NCBI GenBank assembly: GCA_013112585.1
Contig: JABFGH010000013.1
Coordinates: forward strand, 48,877-112,876
Reading direction: 5' to 3'
Origin: Ignavibacteriota bacterium
GTDB lineage: Bacteria; Bacteroidota; Ignavibacteria; Ignavibacteriales; Melioribacteraceae
Length of the DNA stretch: 64,000 nucleotides
Made by a program: the position numbers and the translations under genes. Below the pieces are notes generated by a model. The model ran no database searches, was not told the DNA's origin, and saw only the letters and a list, made by a program, of their open reading frames with translations. Below, one piece after another: positions 9,106 to 18,456 of this stretch. Positions within the stretch are counted from its first letter, which is position 1. The number at the start of each line of letters is the position of its first letter.

Positions 9106-9835
9106 ATTCAAAAGATTTAATTTATCTAAAGCTATTATCCCAAACAGTTTTACTGCATTTAATGCATTAAGCGGTTTCTTTTCAATTGTGTTTGCAAGTA
9201 ACGGAGATATCAAAACAGCCGCTATTTTAATTTTTATAGCCGGTATTTTTGATGCCATTGACGGACTGATGGCAAGACTGGTCGGCACTTCCAGCAGATT
9301 CGGAGTTGAACTTGATTCGCTTTCGGACATTGTAAGTTTTGGTGCTGCACCCGCTTTTCTCATTTATAAAAGTTATTTCTATCAGTTTGATTGGGGCGGA
9401 ATAATATTAAGTTCGGCTGTTTTAATTTTTGGTGCATTCAGATTAGCCCGCTTTAATGTTCAAGTAGAAGATTTAACGCAAAAGCAGGATTTCCGCGGAC
9501 TGCCAATTCCAATGTCGGCAATTACCGTAGCTTTATTTACATATAGCTTCTATTCGCCGGAAACAAAAACTATTACTGATCCCCATTCTTATTTTGCAAT
9601 TCCCCTTGTTATACTCGTTTCTATTTTAATGATAAGCAATGTAAAGTATAGTAAACTGCCTTCCCTTTACACAAAATCAATTAAGGAAAGAATATTAGTT
9701 TTAGCTTCGGTAATTTTAGGACTCCTAATTGTTTTTCTAACCGGCGGTGTGGCTTTATTCTATATTTTTCTTTCAGTAGTTTTGTTTGGTATTTTTAAAC
9801 ATACAGTTTTAATGTTCAGCGGCTCGGATGAGTAG
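9095..9835 (+). CDS. pssA: CDP-diacylglycerol-serine O-phosphatidyltransferase
   Basis: The 246-residue membrane protein carries the full CDP-alcohol phosphatidyltransferase motif, with Asp56-Gly57, Ala60-Arg61, Gly70, Asp74 and Asp78 spaced exactly as required. Six to eight hydrophobic helices follow. It forms phosphatidylserine for the Psd enzyme encoded just upstream. Confidence 0.94.
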   Translation: MNNKFKRFNLSKAIIPNSFTAFNALSGFFSIVFASNGDIKTAAILIFIAGIFDAIDGLMARLVGTSSRFGVELDSLSDIVSFGAAPAFLIYKSYFYQFDWGGIILSSAVLIFGAFRLARFNVQVEDLTQKQDFRGLPIPMSAITVALFTYSFYSPETKTITDPHSYFAIPLVILVSILMISNVKYSKLPSLYTKSIKERILVLASVILGLLIVFLTGGVALFYIFLSVVLFGIFKHTVLMFSGSDE

Positions 9836-9871
9836 TTATAAATTTTAATAAAAAAAACAGAGAGTTAAAAA

Positions 9872-10120
9872 TTGTTTAAAGCAACAGTAATTGTTAAAAG
9901 ACGAAAGTCAATATTAGACCCACAGGGTAAGGCTGTTGAGCAAGGTGCAAAAATGCTCGGCTTTAATAATGTTAGTGAAACACGAATTGGTAAATACATC
10001 GAATTTTTTGTTAATACAGATGATAAAAGTGAAGCAGAAAATGAAGTTAAAGAGTATAGCGAAAAACTTCTTTCGAACCCAATAATGGAAGATTTTGAAT
10101 TTACAATTGAAAAGGTATGA
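9872..10120 (+). CDS. purS: Phosphoribosylformylglycinamidine synthase subunit PurS
   Basis: The 82-residue protein matches PurS throughout (FKATVIVKRRKSILDPQGKA at the N-terminus). PurS bridges PurL and PurQ in the fourth step of purine synthesis. The start is TTG at 9872; no ATG exists upstream in frame. Its stop overlaps the purQ start (ATGA). purL is not in the window. Confidence 0.93.
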   Translation: MFKATVIVKRRKSILDPQGKAVEQGAKMLGFNNVSETRIGKYIEFFVNTDDKSEAENEVKEYSEKLLSNPIMEDFEFTIEKV

Positions 10121-10818
10121 TGAAAACTAAATTTGGTATAGTCGTTTTCCCCGGCTCTAACTGCGATCATGATGCCTATTATTCAGTAAAAAAAGTTTTA
10201 GGGTACGATGCTGAATTTTTATGGCATAAAGAGCGTGATCTTAAAAATTCTAAAGTAATAATACTGCCGGGCGGTTTTTCCTACGGCGATTATTTGCGCA
10301 CCGGTTCAATTGCCCGCTTTTCACCAATTATGGATGAAGTTATTAGGTTTGCAAAAAATGGCGGAATTGTTATAGGCATCTGTAACGGTTTTCAAATTCT
10401 GCTCGAAGCCGGATTGCTGCCCGGTGTGATGATACAAAATAAGTCCTTAAAATTTGTTTGCAAAGATGTTACATTAAAAATTGAAAATAGAAATTCAATT
10501 TTTACGAACACAATTGAAAAAGATTTATTAAATGTACCCGTTGCTCATGGTGACGGCAATTATTTTGCAGATGAAGAAACTTTAAGCAGTTTAAGAGAGA
10601 ATGAACAGATTGTTTTTCGCTACTCATCGCAGGATGGAGTTATATCCGACGAATTTAATCCGAATGGCTCTGCATTGAATATAGCGGGAATTATGAATAA
10701 AGAAAACACTATATTGGGAATGATGCCTCATCCGGAAAGATGCTGCGATCCTATTCTTGGAAAAACAGACGGCTCATTAATTTTTAAATCAGTAGTTAAT
10801 AATATACTTAATCAATAG
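10117..10818 (+). CDS. purQ: Phosphoribosylformylglycinamidine synthase subunit PurQ
   Basis: The 233-residue class I glutamine amidotransferase has the nucleophile elbow GICNGFQ (Cys89) and the His/Glu pair in MMPHPER near residue 208. It supplies ammonia to PurL. The small-subunit form and overlap with purS indicate the three-subunit enzyme type. Confidence 0.95.
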   Translation: MMKTKFGIVVFPGSNCDHDAYYSVKKVLGYDAEFLWHKERDLKNSKVIILPGGFSYGDYLRTGSIARFSPIMDEVIRFAKNGGIVIGICNGFQILLEAGLLPGVMIQNKSLKFVCKDVTLKIENRNSIFTNTIEKDLLNVPVAHGDGNYFADEETLSSLRENEQIVFRYSSQDGVISDEFNPNGSALNIAGIMNKENTILGMMPHPERCCDPILGKTDGSLIFKSVVNNILNQ

Positions 10819-10826
10819 AGGTTAAA

Positions 10827-11027
10827 ATGTTTGGTAACTTAGGCTTTTGGGAAATTTTTGCAATTGTACTTGCAATATTACTTTTATTCGGTGCTAAAAA
10901 AATTCCCGAACTTGCACAAGGTATTGGTAAAGGAATGAAGGAATTTAAAAAAGCTGTTAAAGATGTTCAGGAAGATATTGAAATAACTGATTCCGATGAT
11001 AAAAAGGATTCGGACAAAAAAGCATAG
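10827..11027 (+). CDS. tatA: Twin-arginine translocase component TatA/E
   Basis: The 66-residue protein has a short membrane helix (about 6-21), the [20 protein letters not shown] hinge and amphipathic helix, and an acidic/lysine-rich tail, all diagnostic for TatA. tatC is not nearby. A possible Tat client, a multicopper oxidase, begins at 63760. Confidence 0.93.
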   Translation: MFGNLGFWEIFAIVLAILLLFGAKKIPELAQGIGKGMKEFKKAVKDVQEDIEITDSDDKKDSDKKA

Positions 11028-11076
11028 AACAGTTTTTTTTGATGATTCAAATTTTCACTTTAAATAAATATTAGAC

Positions 11077-12498
11077 GTGTATAAAAATCATTCCGAAAAA
11101 TTAGACCAAATAAAAACCGGTAAGTTATCTTTGGTTGATAATGTTACCGGTTTTTTAAAATTAATTGAATCTGAAAAAGAAATAAATGCATTCAATTTTG
11201 TTTTTGAAAAAGATGCTCTTGAATCTGCAAAAGTAATTGAAGAGAAAATCAAAAATGGAACCGCCGGAAAATTAGCCGGAATGGTTATATCAGTAAAAGA
11301 TGTGCTTGCGATTAAAAACAAACCCCTCACCTGCTCCTCCAATATTTTAAAAAATTTTGAATCGATTTATACTGCTGCTTCAATACAAAAATTAATTGAT
11401 GAAGATGCAATAATAATAGGCAAAACAAATTGCGATGAATTTGCAATGGGTTCCTCAAATGAAAATTCAGCATTCGGGAATGTTCTTAATCCTGTAGATA
11501 AAACAAAAGTACCCGGCGGCTCCAGCGGCGGCTCTGCTGCTGCTGTTGCAGGTAATTTATGCGATGCATCAATCGGTACCGATACAGGCGGTTCAATCAG
11601 GCAGCCTGCAGCATTTTGCGGTGTAGTTGGATTAAAACCAACTTACGGTCGCGTTTCCCGTTTCGGCTTAACAGCATTCGCCTCCTCTTTTGATTCCGTT
11701 GGTCCCTTTACAAATAATGTTGAAGATGCTGCAAAAATTCTTGAAGTAATTTCGGGTCATGACAAATTTGATTCTACCTCAGCTGATATTTCAGTTCCGG
11801 AATACAGCGGAAATTTGAAACTTAAAGAAAAACTTAGAGTCGGGGTTCCAAAAGAATTTTTTGGTATGGGCTTGAACGAAGAAATTAGAGAATCGATCGA
11901 AAGTGAGATTGTAAAACTTAAATCAGCCGGGCATGAAATAATTGAAATTGATTTACCTCATACCGAATACACAATTGCAGCTTATTATATTTTAGCCACG
12001 GCTGAAGCCTCATCAAATTTAGCAAGATATGACGGTGCAAGATATGGACAGAGGACAGAAGTAAAAGGCGACTTAGCAAATATGTACACAAGATCACGAA
12101 GCGAGGGATTCGGCGACGAAGTGAAAAGAAGAATAATGCTTGGCACTTACGTTCTTTCCTCGGGTTATTATGATGCTTATTATTCAAAAGCACAAAAGGT
12201 ACGCAGACTAATTAAAAATGATTTCGACAAGGTGTTTGAAAAAGTTGATTTAATTCTATCACCGACAACCCCGACAACTGCGTTCGGCATTGGTGAAAAA
12301 TCTAATGATCCGTTAGAAATGTACTTGGGTGATATTTATACTGCATCGGCAAATCTTGCAGGCATTCCGGCGATTAGCATTCCAATTGCTGAAGACTCAA
12401 ACAACTTGCCGATAGGAATGCAATTAATGGCGAAACAGTTTAATGAAATTAAACTACTTCAGCTGGGTCAATTTATTATTAATTCATCTCATGAATAG
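11077..12498 (+). CDS. gatA: Glutamyl-tRNA(Gln) amidotransferase subunit A
   Basis: The 473-residue amidase-signature enzyme contains the catalytic triad Lys74 (ISVKDV), cis-Ser149 (GGSSGGSAAA) and Ser173 (TDTGGSIRQP). It hydrolyses glutamine and passes ammonia to GatB for transamidation of misacylated tRNA. The start is GTG at 11077 with no strong ribosome site; an in-frame TAA lies just upstream. gatB and gatC are not in the window. Confidence 0.94.
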   Translation: MYKNHSEKLDQIKTGKLSLVDNVTGFLKLIESEKEINAFNFVFEKDALESAKVIEEKIKNGTAGKLAGMVISVKDVLAIKNKPLTCSSNILKNFESIYTAASIQKLIDEDAIIIGKTNCDEFAMGSSNENSAFGNVLNPVDKTKVPGGSSGGSAAAVAGNLCDASIGTDTGGSIRQPAAFCGVVGLKPTYGRVSRFGLTAFASSFDSVGPFTNNVEDAAKILEVISGHDKFDSTSADISVPEYSGNLKLKEKLRVGVPKEFFGMGLNEEIRESIESEIVKLKSAGHEIIEIDLPHTEYTIAAYYILATAEASSNLARYDGARYGQRTEVKGDLANMYTRSRSEGFGDEVKRRIMLGTYVLSSGYYDAYYSKAQKVRRLIKNDFDKVFEKVDLILSPTTPTTAFGIGEKSNDPLEMYLGDIYTASANLAGIPAISIPIAEDSNNLPIGMQLMAKQFNEIKLLQLGQFIINSSHE

Positions 12499-12724
12499 TT
12501 CAAAATTGGGCTAAAGCCAGATAAATATTGTGATAAATCCTCCGCTTTAAAAGGCGGAGTTAATAGAAAATGAATAATATTAATAGCTCCGTCCTTCAGG
12601 GCGGAGATAGTAGCTCAACTAGAACGAGTGGGTTTTAACCCTAAATTATAATTGTGAAAAAATATTCCTCTGAGTTAACAATTTTTAAAACTTTGTAAAA
12701 TAATTTTAATTGGAGAAGTTAGTG
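12499..12724. repeat. Intergenic cluster of three hairpins with TTYA-type loops
   Basis: Hairpins sit at 12540-12559 (CTCCGCTT/AGGCGGAG, loop TAAA), 12587-12606 (CTCCGTCC/GGGCGGAG, loop TTCA) and 12630-12641 (GGGT/ACCC, loop TTTA). The first two share stem sequence. They lie between gatA and the peptidase gene and are the same kind of hairpin that surrounds the transposase at 38 kb. One of them may end the gatA transcript, but none has a T-run. Confidence 0.7.
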
Positions 12725-14788
12725 ATGAAAAAAATAACTATAACAATTAGTTCTATACTATTATTTTTTATCAGCTCACTTGCTGGAGATTTAGATAGAA
12801 CTCATGACATAACAATTGTAGATTACTTCACTCAAAGCTACATCTCCAAATGCGAGGCATCGCCGAATGGAAAATTTGCAGCATTCAATAAACTTGATTG
12901 GGACAAAGAAATTGATGGAAGAAACAGCGACATTTTCTTAATCAATTTAGATACCAAGGATATTAAACAATTAACAACCTCAAAACAAAATGAGACCGAC
13001 CCGCAGTGGAATAACGATGGTGAACTTTTATATTTTATCGGCAGGTATAAAGAGAAAGATAATAATTCACCGGGCGGCGATGGTTCTAAACAAGTTTGGA
13101 GTATTAAAGTTGATGAGGATGATCTTAATCAAATAACAGATGTGAAGGGCGGTATTGAAGATTATAAAATTTCCGCCGACGGCAAATTTTTATTCTATAC
13201 CATCCACAAAGATCACATGATTAATGAATGGAAAGAATTACGGAAAGAATTTGAAGCCGACTTAAAATTTGGACATGGTATTCATAAAATTACTGAGCTT
13301 TGGAAACTCGATTTATCAAACGGTAAAAAAACGAAAGTCTATAATAAAATCAGATACATTCGTTATTTTGAAATCTCACCGGATGGGAAATATGCCGCAC
13401 TTATAACTGATCCCGATGAAAAGCTTATAACACATGAAGGTCAATCAAATGTTGAAATTTTAAATATTGAAACAGGAAAAGTCCAAACTCTTGAAGACAA
13501 ACTATGGCGGGCAGATGCGCCTTCGCCATACGGCTGGTTATCAAGCCCGGCTTGGTCAAGCAGCAGTAAGAAGTTAGCATTTCAAATTTCATTTGATGGA
13601 TACCCTTCTGAAATTTTTTCTGCTGATGTATCTGAAAAGTCAATTCAAATTAAAAAATTAAAACGACCTAATTTGGCATATGTAAACGGCGATCTCAACT
13701 GGAAACCAAATTCAAATGAGCTTTGTTTTTTAGGCGATTATAAAGCACGTAAATATGTTTTTTCAGTTAATGCAATAGAAGAATCGGATGATGTTTTAAC
13801 AATAGGTGATATTGCAATTGATGATTTTGATTTTATCGGGTCATCAGCAAATATACTTGCAGTGCAGAGCGGAACCGATTATGCAGGAGATTTATTTCTT
13901 CACAATTCTAAAAAAGAATCTGAAAGATTAACAAAACTAAATCCGCAAGTGGATACATGGAAACTTCCGCAGATGTCAATATTCAAATGGGCAGGAGCTA
14001 ACGGCGATACAGTTGAAGGAATACTTGAACTGCCCCCCGATTATAATGGCGACGAGAAGCTTCCTTTGATCGTTCAGATCCACGGAGGACCAACCTCAGC
14101 AGAAAAATTTGCTTTTAGATTTTGGATTTACGGAAGAACTGCATTTGCTACAAAAGGTTATGCAGTGCTATCTCCAAACTACCGCGGCTCAACAGGATTC
14201 GGTGATAAATTTTTGACCGAGCTTGTAGGAAGAGAAAATGACATTGAAGTAACAGATATTTTGACCGGCGTTGATGCACTTATTGAGAAAGGTATTGTTG
14301 ATAAAAATAGATTAGGCGTTATGGGCTGGAGTAACGGCGGTTACTTAACTAATTGTTTGATTGCAACAAATAGATTCAAAGCGGCTAGCAGCGGCGCCGG
14401 TGTTATCGATCAGACAATGCAGTGGGGAGAAGAAGATACACCGGGACATGTAATTAATTTTATGGAAGCACTTCCCTGGGAGAATCCGCAGGAGTTTATT
14501 AGAGCCTCGCCGCTTTACTCCTTCAGCAAGGATATAAAAACTGCAACAATCATTCACGTTGGTGAAGATGATGCGAGAGTGCCCGCCACACATAGTAAAA
14601 CTCTGCACCGTGCATTAAAGCATTATATAAAAGCGCCAACGGAATTAATTATTTATCCCGGCGCCGCGCATAGTGTAACTACTTACAAACATCGTTTAGC
14701 AAAAATGATGTGGGACCATGCATGGTTTGATAAATACTTACCGGCGGATGAATTAAAAATTAAATCTAATTTAGAAGAGAAAAAGTAG
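12725..14788 (+). CDS. Secreted S9-family serine peptidase (acylaminoacyl/dipeptidyl peptidase type)
   Basis: A signal peptide (MKKITITISSILLFFISSLAG) is followed by a TolB-like beta-propeller (about residues 35-395) and an alpha/beta-hydrolase peptidase domain. The nucleophile sits in GWSNGGY (Ser near 536), the acid in GEDDARVP (near 615) and the histidine in GAAHS (near 648). The start is placed at the ATG at 12725 because GGAGAAG ends 6 nt upstream; the upstream TTG at 12710 overlaps this ribosome site. It should cleave short peptides in the periplasm. Two amino-acid transporters follow, suggesting a peptide-use neighbourhood. Confidence 0.9.
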   Translation: MKKITITISSILLFFISSLAGDLDRTHDITIVDYFTQSYISKCEASPNGKFAAFNKLDWDKEIDGRNSDIFLINLDTKDIKQLTTSKQNETDPQWNNDGELLYFIGRYKEKDNNSPGGDGSKQVWSIKVDEDDLNQITDVKGGIEDYKISADGKFLFYTIHKDHMINEWKELRKEFEADLKFGHGIHKITELWKLDLSNGKKTKVYNKIRYIRYFEISPDGKYAALITDPDEKLITHEGQSNVEILNIETGKVQTLEDKLWRADAPSPYGWLSSPAWSSSSKKLAFQISFDGYPSEIFSADVSEKSIQIKKLKRPNLAYVNGDLNWKPNSNELCFLGDYKARKYVFSVNAIEESDDVLTIGDIAIDDFDFIGSSANILAVQSGTDYAGDLFLHNSKKESERLTKLNPQVDTWKLPQMSIFKWAGANGDTVEGILELPPDYNGDEKLPLIVQIHGGPTSAEKFAFRFWIYGRTAFATKGYAVLSPNYRGSTGFGDKFLTELVGRENDIEVTDILTGVDALIEKGIVDKNRLGVMGWSNGGYLTNCLIATNRFKAASSGAGVIDQTMQWGEEDTPGHVINFMEALPWENPQEFIRASPLYSFSKDIKTATIIHVGEDDARVPATHSKTLHRALKHYIKAPTELIIYPGAAHSVTTYKHRLAKMMWDHAWFDKYLPADELKIKSNLEEKK

Positions 14789-14848
14789 CAACATCTTAAA
14801 ATGGATTTACCGTTATTCTTAAACGAACCATTCGTAAATTTTTCGGTA

Positions 14849-14892
14849 ATCGAAAATCCTGCCTGTCCGGCAGGCAGGCGGGAATCGAAAAT
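14849..14892. repeat. GC-rich palindrome flanked by 9-bp direct repeats
   Basis: CCTGCCTG (14858-14865) and CAGGCAGG (14871-14878) form an 8-bp hairpin, followed by CGGG. The 9-mer ATCGAAAAT occurs immediately before (14849-14857) and again just after (14884-14892), as a target-site duplication would. The core is related to those at 536-556, 601-616 and 665-685. Confidence 0.7.
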
Positions 14893-14940
14893 AAAAATAT
14901 GATACTCCCGAAATGAATTTCGGATTACAAAACATCTTCC

Positions 14941-15044
14941 ATGCAGCAATGCAACCATTCAGCCATGCAGCCATGCAGTCATGCAATCATGCAATCATTC
15001 ATCCATGCATCCATGCAATCATGCAGCCTTGCAGCCATGCATCC
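14941..15044. repeat. 8-bp tandem repeat, 13 degenerate copies (consensus ATGCARYC)
   Basis: Thirteen head-to-tail octamers with no indels run from 14941 to 15044, for example ATGCAGCC, ATGCAATC and ATTCATCC. The array fills much of the 375-bp gap between the peptidase and the Na+-dependent transporter. Because 8 is not a multiple of 3, each frame reads through a 24-bp superperiod, which makes spurious open frames. The rest of this gap is AT-rich with no gene seen. Confidence 0.9.
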
Positions 15045-15163
15045 TTCTCCTCTTTATTCAAGTTTACTGTTGATATTATTTATTTATTATACAATATTTG
15101 CACAACCGTATCAAAGAATCACATTGAGAATCATATCGAACTTACAACACTAAGGAAAAATTA

Positions 15164-16558
15164 ATGTCAGTAAAAACCTCCGGGAGAGAAAATTGGGGTT
15201 CTAAGGTTGGTTTTATACTTGCCGCAGCGGGATCCGCAATTGGGCTGGGCAACATTTGGAAATTCCCTTACATAGCCGGTGAAAACGGCGGTGCCGCTTT
15301 TATTTTTATCTATTTAATCTGCATAGCTGTAATTGGCTTGCCTGTTTTAATTGCCGAGGTTTTACTTGGACGAACAACTCAGCGTAACCCTGTGGGAGCT
15401 TTTAAAGCATTAAGCAACTCCCCTTATTGGACAGCAATCGGTGCAATGGGAGTAATAGCCGGATTTGTAATTTTATCATTTTACGGCGTAGTTGCCGGCT
15501 GGTCTTTCGGATATATTTTTGAAGCTATCAAAGGTTCATTCTATGAATTTGAACAACCGAATTCAGCGGCTGATTTCTTCGGATCATTAACTTCAAACGT
15601 AGCCTGGATAGTTGGCTTCCTGGCTTTATTCATGTGCTTAACCATGTTTATTGTCTATTCCGGTGTGCAGAAAGGAATTGAACGAGGCAGTAAAATATTA
15701 ATGCCTCTGCTTCTAATAATATTAATCATACTAATGATTAAAGGTATAACACTAGATGGTTCGGAAAAAGGAATTGCTTTTATTCTTCAGCCGGATTGGA
15801 GTCTCGTAAGCGGTGAAAGTGTTTTACTTGCATTGGGTCATGCATTCTTTACACTAAGTTTAGGTATGGGTGCTATGATGACATACGGAAGCTACATGTC
15901 AAAAAAAGATAGTATCCCGGGTGCATCACTGCAAATCGTTTTTCTTGATACCTTTATAGCACTTATTGCGGGAGTAGCAATTTTTACGGCAGTATTTGCA
16001 ACCGGATTAGACCCCGCCGCGGGACCGGGATTAATTTTTCAAACACTGCCGGTTGTTTTTACAAAAATGCCTGGCGGGTATATTTTTTCAATTATGTTCT
16101 TTCTACTTTTAACTATCGCCGCCCTAACATCATCTATTTCATTGCTGGAAGTTGTGGTTGCATATTTTGTTGACGAAAAAAAATGGGCACGTAAAAAAGC
16201 GGTAATTGTTTTTGGTACTGTTACATTTCTTGTTGGTGTTCCAAGTGCACTTTCATTTAACCTTATTGCAGATGTAAAACTATTTGGACTGAACTTTTTT
16301 GATTTAGCCGATTGGCTTGCATCCAATATTCTATTGCCCGTCGGCGGATTATTTATTTCAGTTTTTGTTGCTTGGGTGTGGGGCTTTGATAAAGTATTAG
16401 TAGAACTTAAAAGAGGTGCGGAATCTTTATTTGATAATTATCCATGGATAATTACCTTCTGGAAAATTTTTATTAAATATTTTTCGCCCGTGCTAATATT
16501 TTTAGTTTTTCTTCATTCAATAGGTGTGCTCGATTTAATAATTGATCTATTCAAGTAA
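15164..16558 (+). CDS. Sodium-dependent neurotransmitter-type amino-acid transporter (NSS/SNF family)
   Basis: The 464-residue polytopic protein shows the NSS signature in TM1, GFILAAAGSAIGLGNIWKFP, including the unwound GLGN region that binds Na+ and substrate. Around eleven to twelve helices are visible. Bacterial homologues (LeuT, MhsT, TnaT types) take up amino acids with Na+. It is followed after 33 nt by an AGCS transporter, so the pair probably feeds on peptide breakdown products. Confidence 0.92.
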   Translation: MSVKTSGRENWGSKVGFILAAAGSAIGLGNIWKFPYIAGENGGAAFIFIYLICIAVIGLPVLIAEVLLGRTTQRNPVGAFKALSNSPYWTAIGAMGVIAGFVILSFYGVVAGWSFGYIFEAIKGSFYEFEQPNSAADFFGSLTSNVAWIVGFLALFMCLTMFIVYSGVQKGIERGSKILMPLLLIILIILMIKGITLDGSEKGIAFILQPDWSLVSGESVLLALGHAFFTLSLGMGAMMTYGSYMSKKDSIPGASLQIVFLDTFIALIAGVAIFTAVFATGLDPAAGPGLIFQTLPVVFTKMPGGYIFSIMFFLLLTIAALTSSISLLEVVVAYFVDEKKWARKKAVIVFGTVTFLVGVPSALSFNLIADVKLFGLNFFDLADWLASNILLPVGGLFISVFVAWVWGFDKVLVELKRGAESLFDNYPWIITFWKIFIKYFSPVLIFLVFLHSIGVLDLIIDLFK

Positions 16559-16591
16559 ATAAAAATTTCATTCAAAAAACAAAAATATTTT

Positions 16592-18193
16592 ATGCGTAAA
16601 TCAATTGCTGCTTTAGTTTCGTTCGGAATTATTCTTCTTACAATTTTAATCTTTGGAATTGAAATTTTTGATGAAGTTTGGTCATTCCCCGGAAATATTC
16701 CATTTATAAAAGATCTTCCGAGTGAAGATATGCCGCTTGGATCTATTCCTCTGATGGTTATTATATTGGTAGGTACGGGCGTTTTTATCACCGTAAAACT
16801 CGGCTTCCCTCAAATAAAATATTTATGGCACGGAATAAAAGTTACAATGGGTAAGTATGATGACCCGGATGATGAAGGCGACTTAAACCATTTTCGTGCT
16901 TTAACAACTGCTCTATCGGCAACAGTTGGTATTGGCAATATTGCCGGCGTTGCTACCGCATTATATTACGGCGGACCCGGCGCAATTTTTTGGATGTGGA
17001 TTACCGCATTTTTTGGTACAACATTAAAGTACGCCGAGAGCACCCTGGCATTGAAATATAGAGAGATAGATTCCGACGGTCATACAGCGGGCGGACCAAT
17101 GTACACGATTGAACGGGGACTTGGTCAGCGCTGGCGCTGGCTGGCTGTGGCATTCGCATGTTTTGCCGTTATCTGTTCTTTCGCTACAGGCAATGCTATT
17201 CAAGCATTTACAGTTTCTGATCAAGTTTATTCGGAAGTTGCGCAAGTTGTAGGAACAGAACATTTTCTTACAGTAAAACATCTTTTGTGGGAAGATTTTG
17301 GAGTGTCGGTTCAGCAAATAATTAATGGCTTAGCTTTAGCCGCAATTGTTGGTTTGGTGATTATCGGCGGTATAAGAAGAATTGGAAAAGTAACCGGTTA
17401 CCTAGCACCCTTTATGGCGTTGATTTATGTTACCGCGGCAATACTAATTTTAATTTCAAACGTTGGAGTGTTAGGCGAAAGTTTTACAATGATTTTCAGT
17501 ATGGCATTTAATCCCCCTGCTGAAATTGCCGGAGTTGGAACGGGTACATTTTTAATATTCTTGAACACCATGCTCTGGGGAGTAAAACGAGGACTTTACT
17601 CCAACGAAGCGGGACAAGGCAGTGCTGCAATTGCACACTCAACTGCAAAAACAAAATATTCAGTGCGTGAAGGATCTGTTGCAATGCTTGGTCCTTTTAT
17701 TGACACCATAATTATCTGCACACTAACAGGATTAGTGATTTTAACAACCGGCGCATGGCAGTTCACCGAGTTTTATGTTACCCGCATTGACCCCAACTTT
17801 GCAACTGCCGATCAGCTTTTAAATAGTTCACTCCTTACATCTTTTGCTTTCAAAGAAGGATTGAGCTGGCTGTTCAGTTACGGTGATAAGATAATCACAT
17901 TTTCAGTTTTGCTTTTTGCAATTTCAACTGCAATAAGTTGGTCGTACTATGGCGATCGTTCTGCCAATTATTTATTCGGCGCGAAAGCTATTTTACCATA
18001 CAAATGGGTTTTTGTGTTATTTGTTTTTATCGGTGCCATTGCTGAACTTGAAGCAGTGTGGGCTTTTGGAGATGCAGCACTTGGATTTATGACATTCCCA
18101 AATTTATTGTCAATAGTTCTACTTTCTGCCGCCCTTAAAAAAATGACAGGCAAATATTTTTCAATTGATCATCAGGAGTATCAAAAGAAATAG
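16592..18193 (+). CDS. Sodium:alanine symporter (AGCS family)
   Basis: The 533-residue membrane protein contains the AGCS hallmarks ALSATVGIGNIAGVATAL, GGPGAIFWMW and SNEAGQGSAAIAHSTAKT. The N-terminus is longer than average and has an additional hydrophobic helix plus a periplasmic segment. It should import alanine, glycine or related amino acids with Na+. It has no obvious terminator after it. Confidence 0.93.
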   Translation: MRKSIAALVSFGIILLTILIFGIEIFDEVWSFPGNIPFIKDLPSEDMPLGSIPLMVIILVGTGVFITVKLGFPQIKYLWHGIKVTMGKYDDPDDEGDLNHFRALTTALSATVGIGNIAGVATALYYGGPGAIFWMWITAFFGTTLKYAESTLALKYREIDSDGHTAGGPMYTIERGLGQRWRWLAVAFACFAVICSFATGNAIQAFTVSDQVYSEVAQVVGTEHFLTVKHLLWEDFGVSVQQIINGLALAAIVGLVIIGGIRRIGKVTGYLAPFMALIYVTAAILILISNVGVLGESFTMIFSMAFNPPAEIAGVGTGTFLIFLNTMLWGVKRGLYSNEAGQGSAAIAHSTAKTKYSVREGSVAMLGPFIDTIIICTLTGLVILTTGAWQFTEFYVTRIDPNFATADQLLNSSLLTSFAFKEGLSWLFSYGDKIITFSVLLFAISTAISWSYYGDRSANYLFGAKAILPYKWVFVLFVFIGAIAELEAVWAFGDAALGFMTFPNLLSIVLLSAALKKMTGKYFSIDHQEYQKK

Positions 18194-18277
18194 TTTTGGA
18201 TGCTGATATTTAATTTTTCAGCCTCCTTAATATTTAACTAGAAAATATCAATAATTAAAAGTTTATTTCGATTATAT

Positions 18278-18330
18278 TTCCTTTGTGACCTTTGCGAGTC
18301 TTTTCTTCGTGTTCTTTGCGGTTAATCGCT
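18278..18330. repeat. Possible dispersed repeat with TTTGTG/TTTGCG words
   Basis: This stretch in the 263-bp gap upstream of the phosphofructokinase gene contains the words CCTTTGTGACCTTTGCG and TTCTTTGCGGTTAA. From memory, similar strings recur in intergenic DNA of related environmental genomes, but only one copy is present here, so the repeat status is inferred and would need a genome-wide search. No gene is seen. Confidence 0.35.
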
Positions 18331-18456
18331 TTTTCCTCAAATACAAAAACTGAAAAATATTTTTCAAAACGATTTCATTCCTATTTATTGTATTCTAACT
18401 TTCAACTCAATATATTTGCAACTTATTATATTAAGAACTACAAATAGGAATTAAGA

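Noticed and set aside
14683..14958. Minus-strand open frame containing a RLPAGQAG peptide
   Set aside because: It is antisense to the S9 peptidase end and its odd peptide is only the translated GC-rich palindrome at 14858-14882.
14913..15164. Two overlapping open frames rich in Met, Cys, His, Ala and Ser across the octamer array
   Set aside because: They exist only because the 8-bp repeat reads without stops in several frames; the peptides are repeats of the array and have no ribosome site.
16513..16791. Minus-strand open frame between the two amino-acid transporter genes
   Set aside because: It covers the end and start of two well-supported plus-strand genes and resembles no protein.
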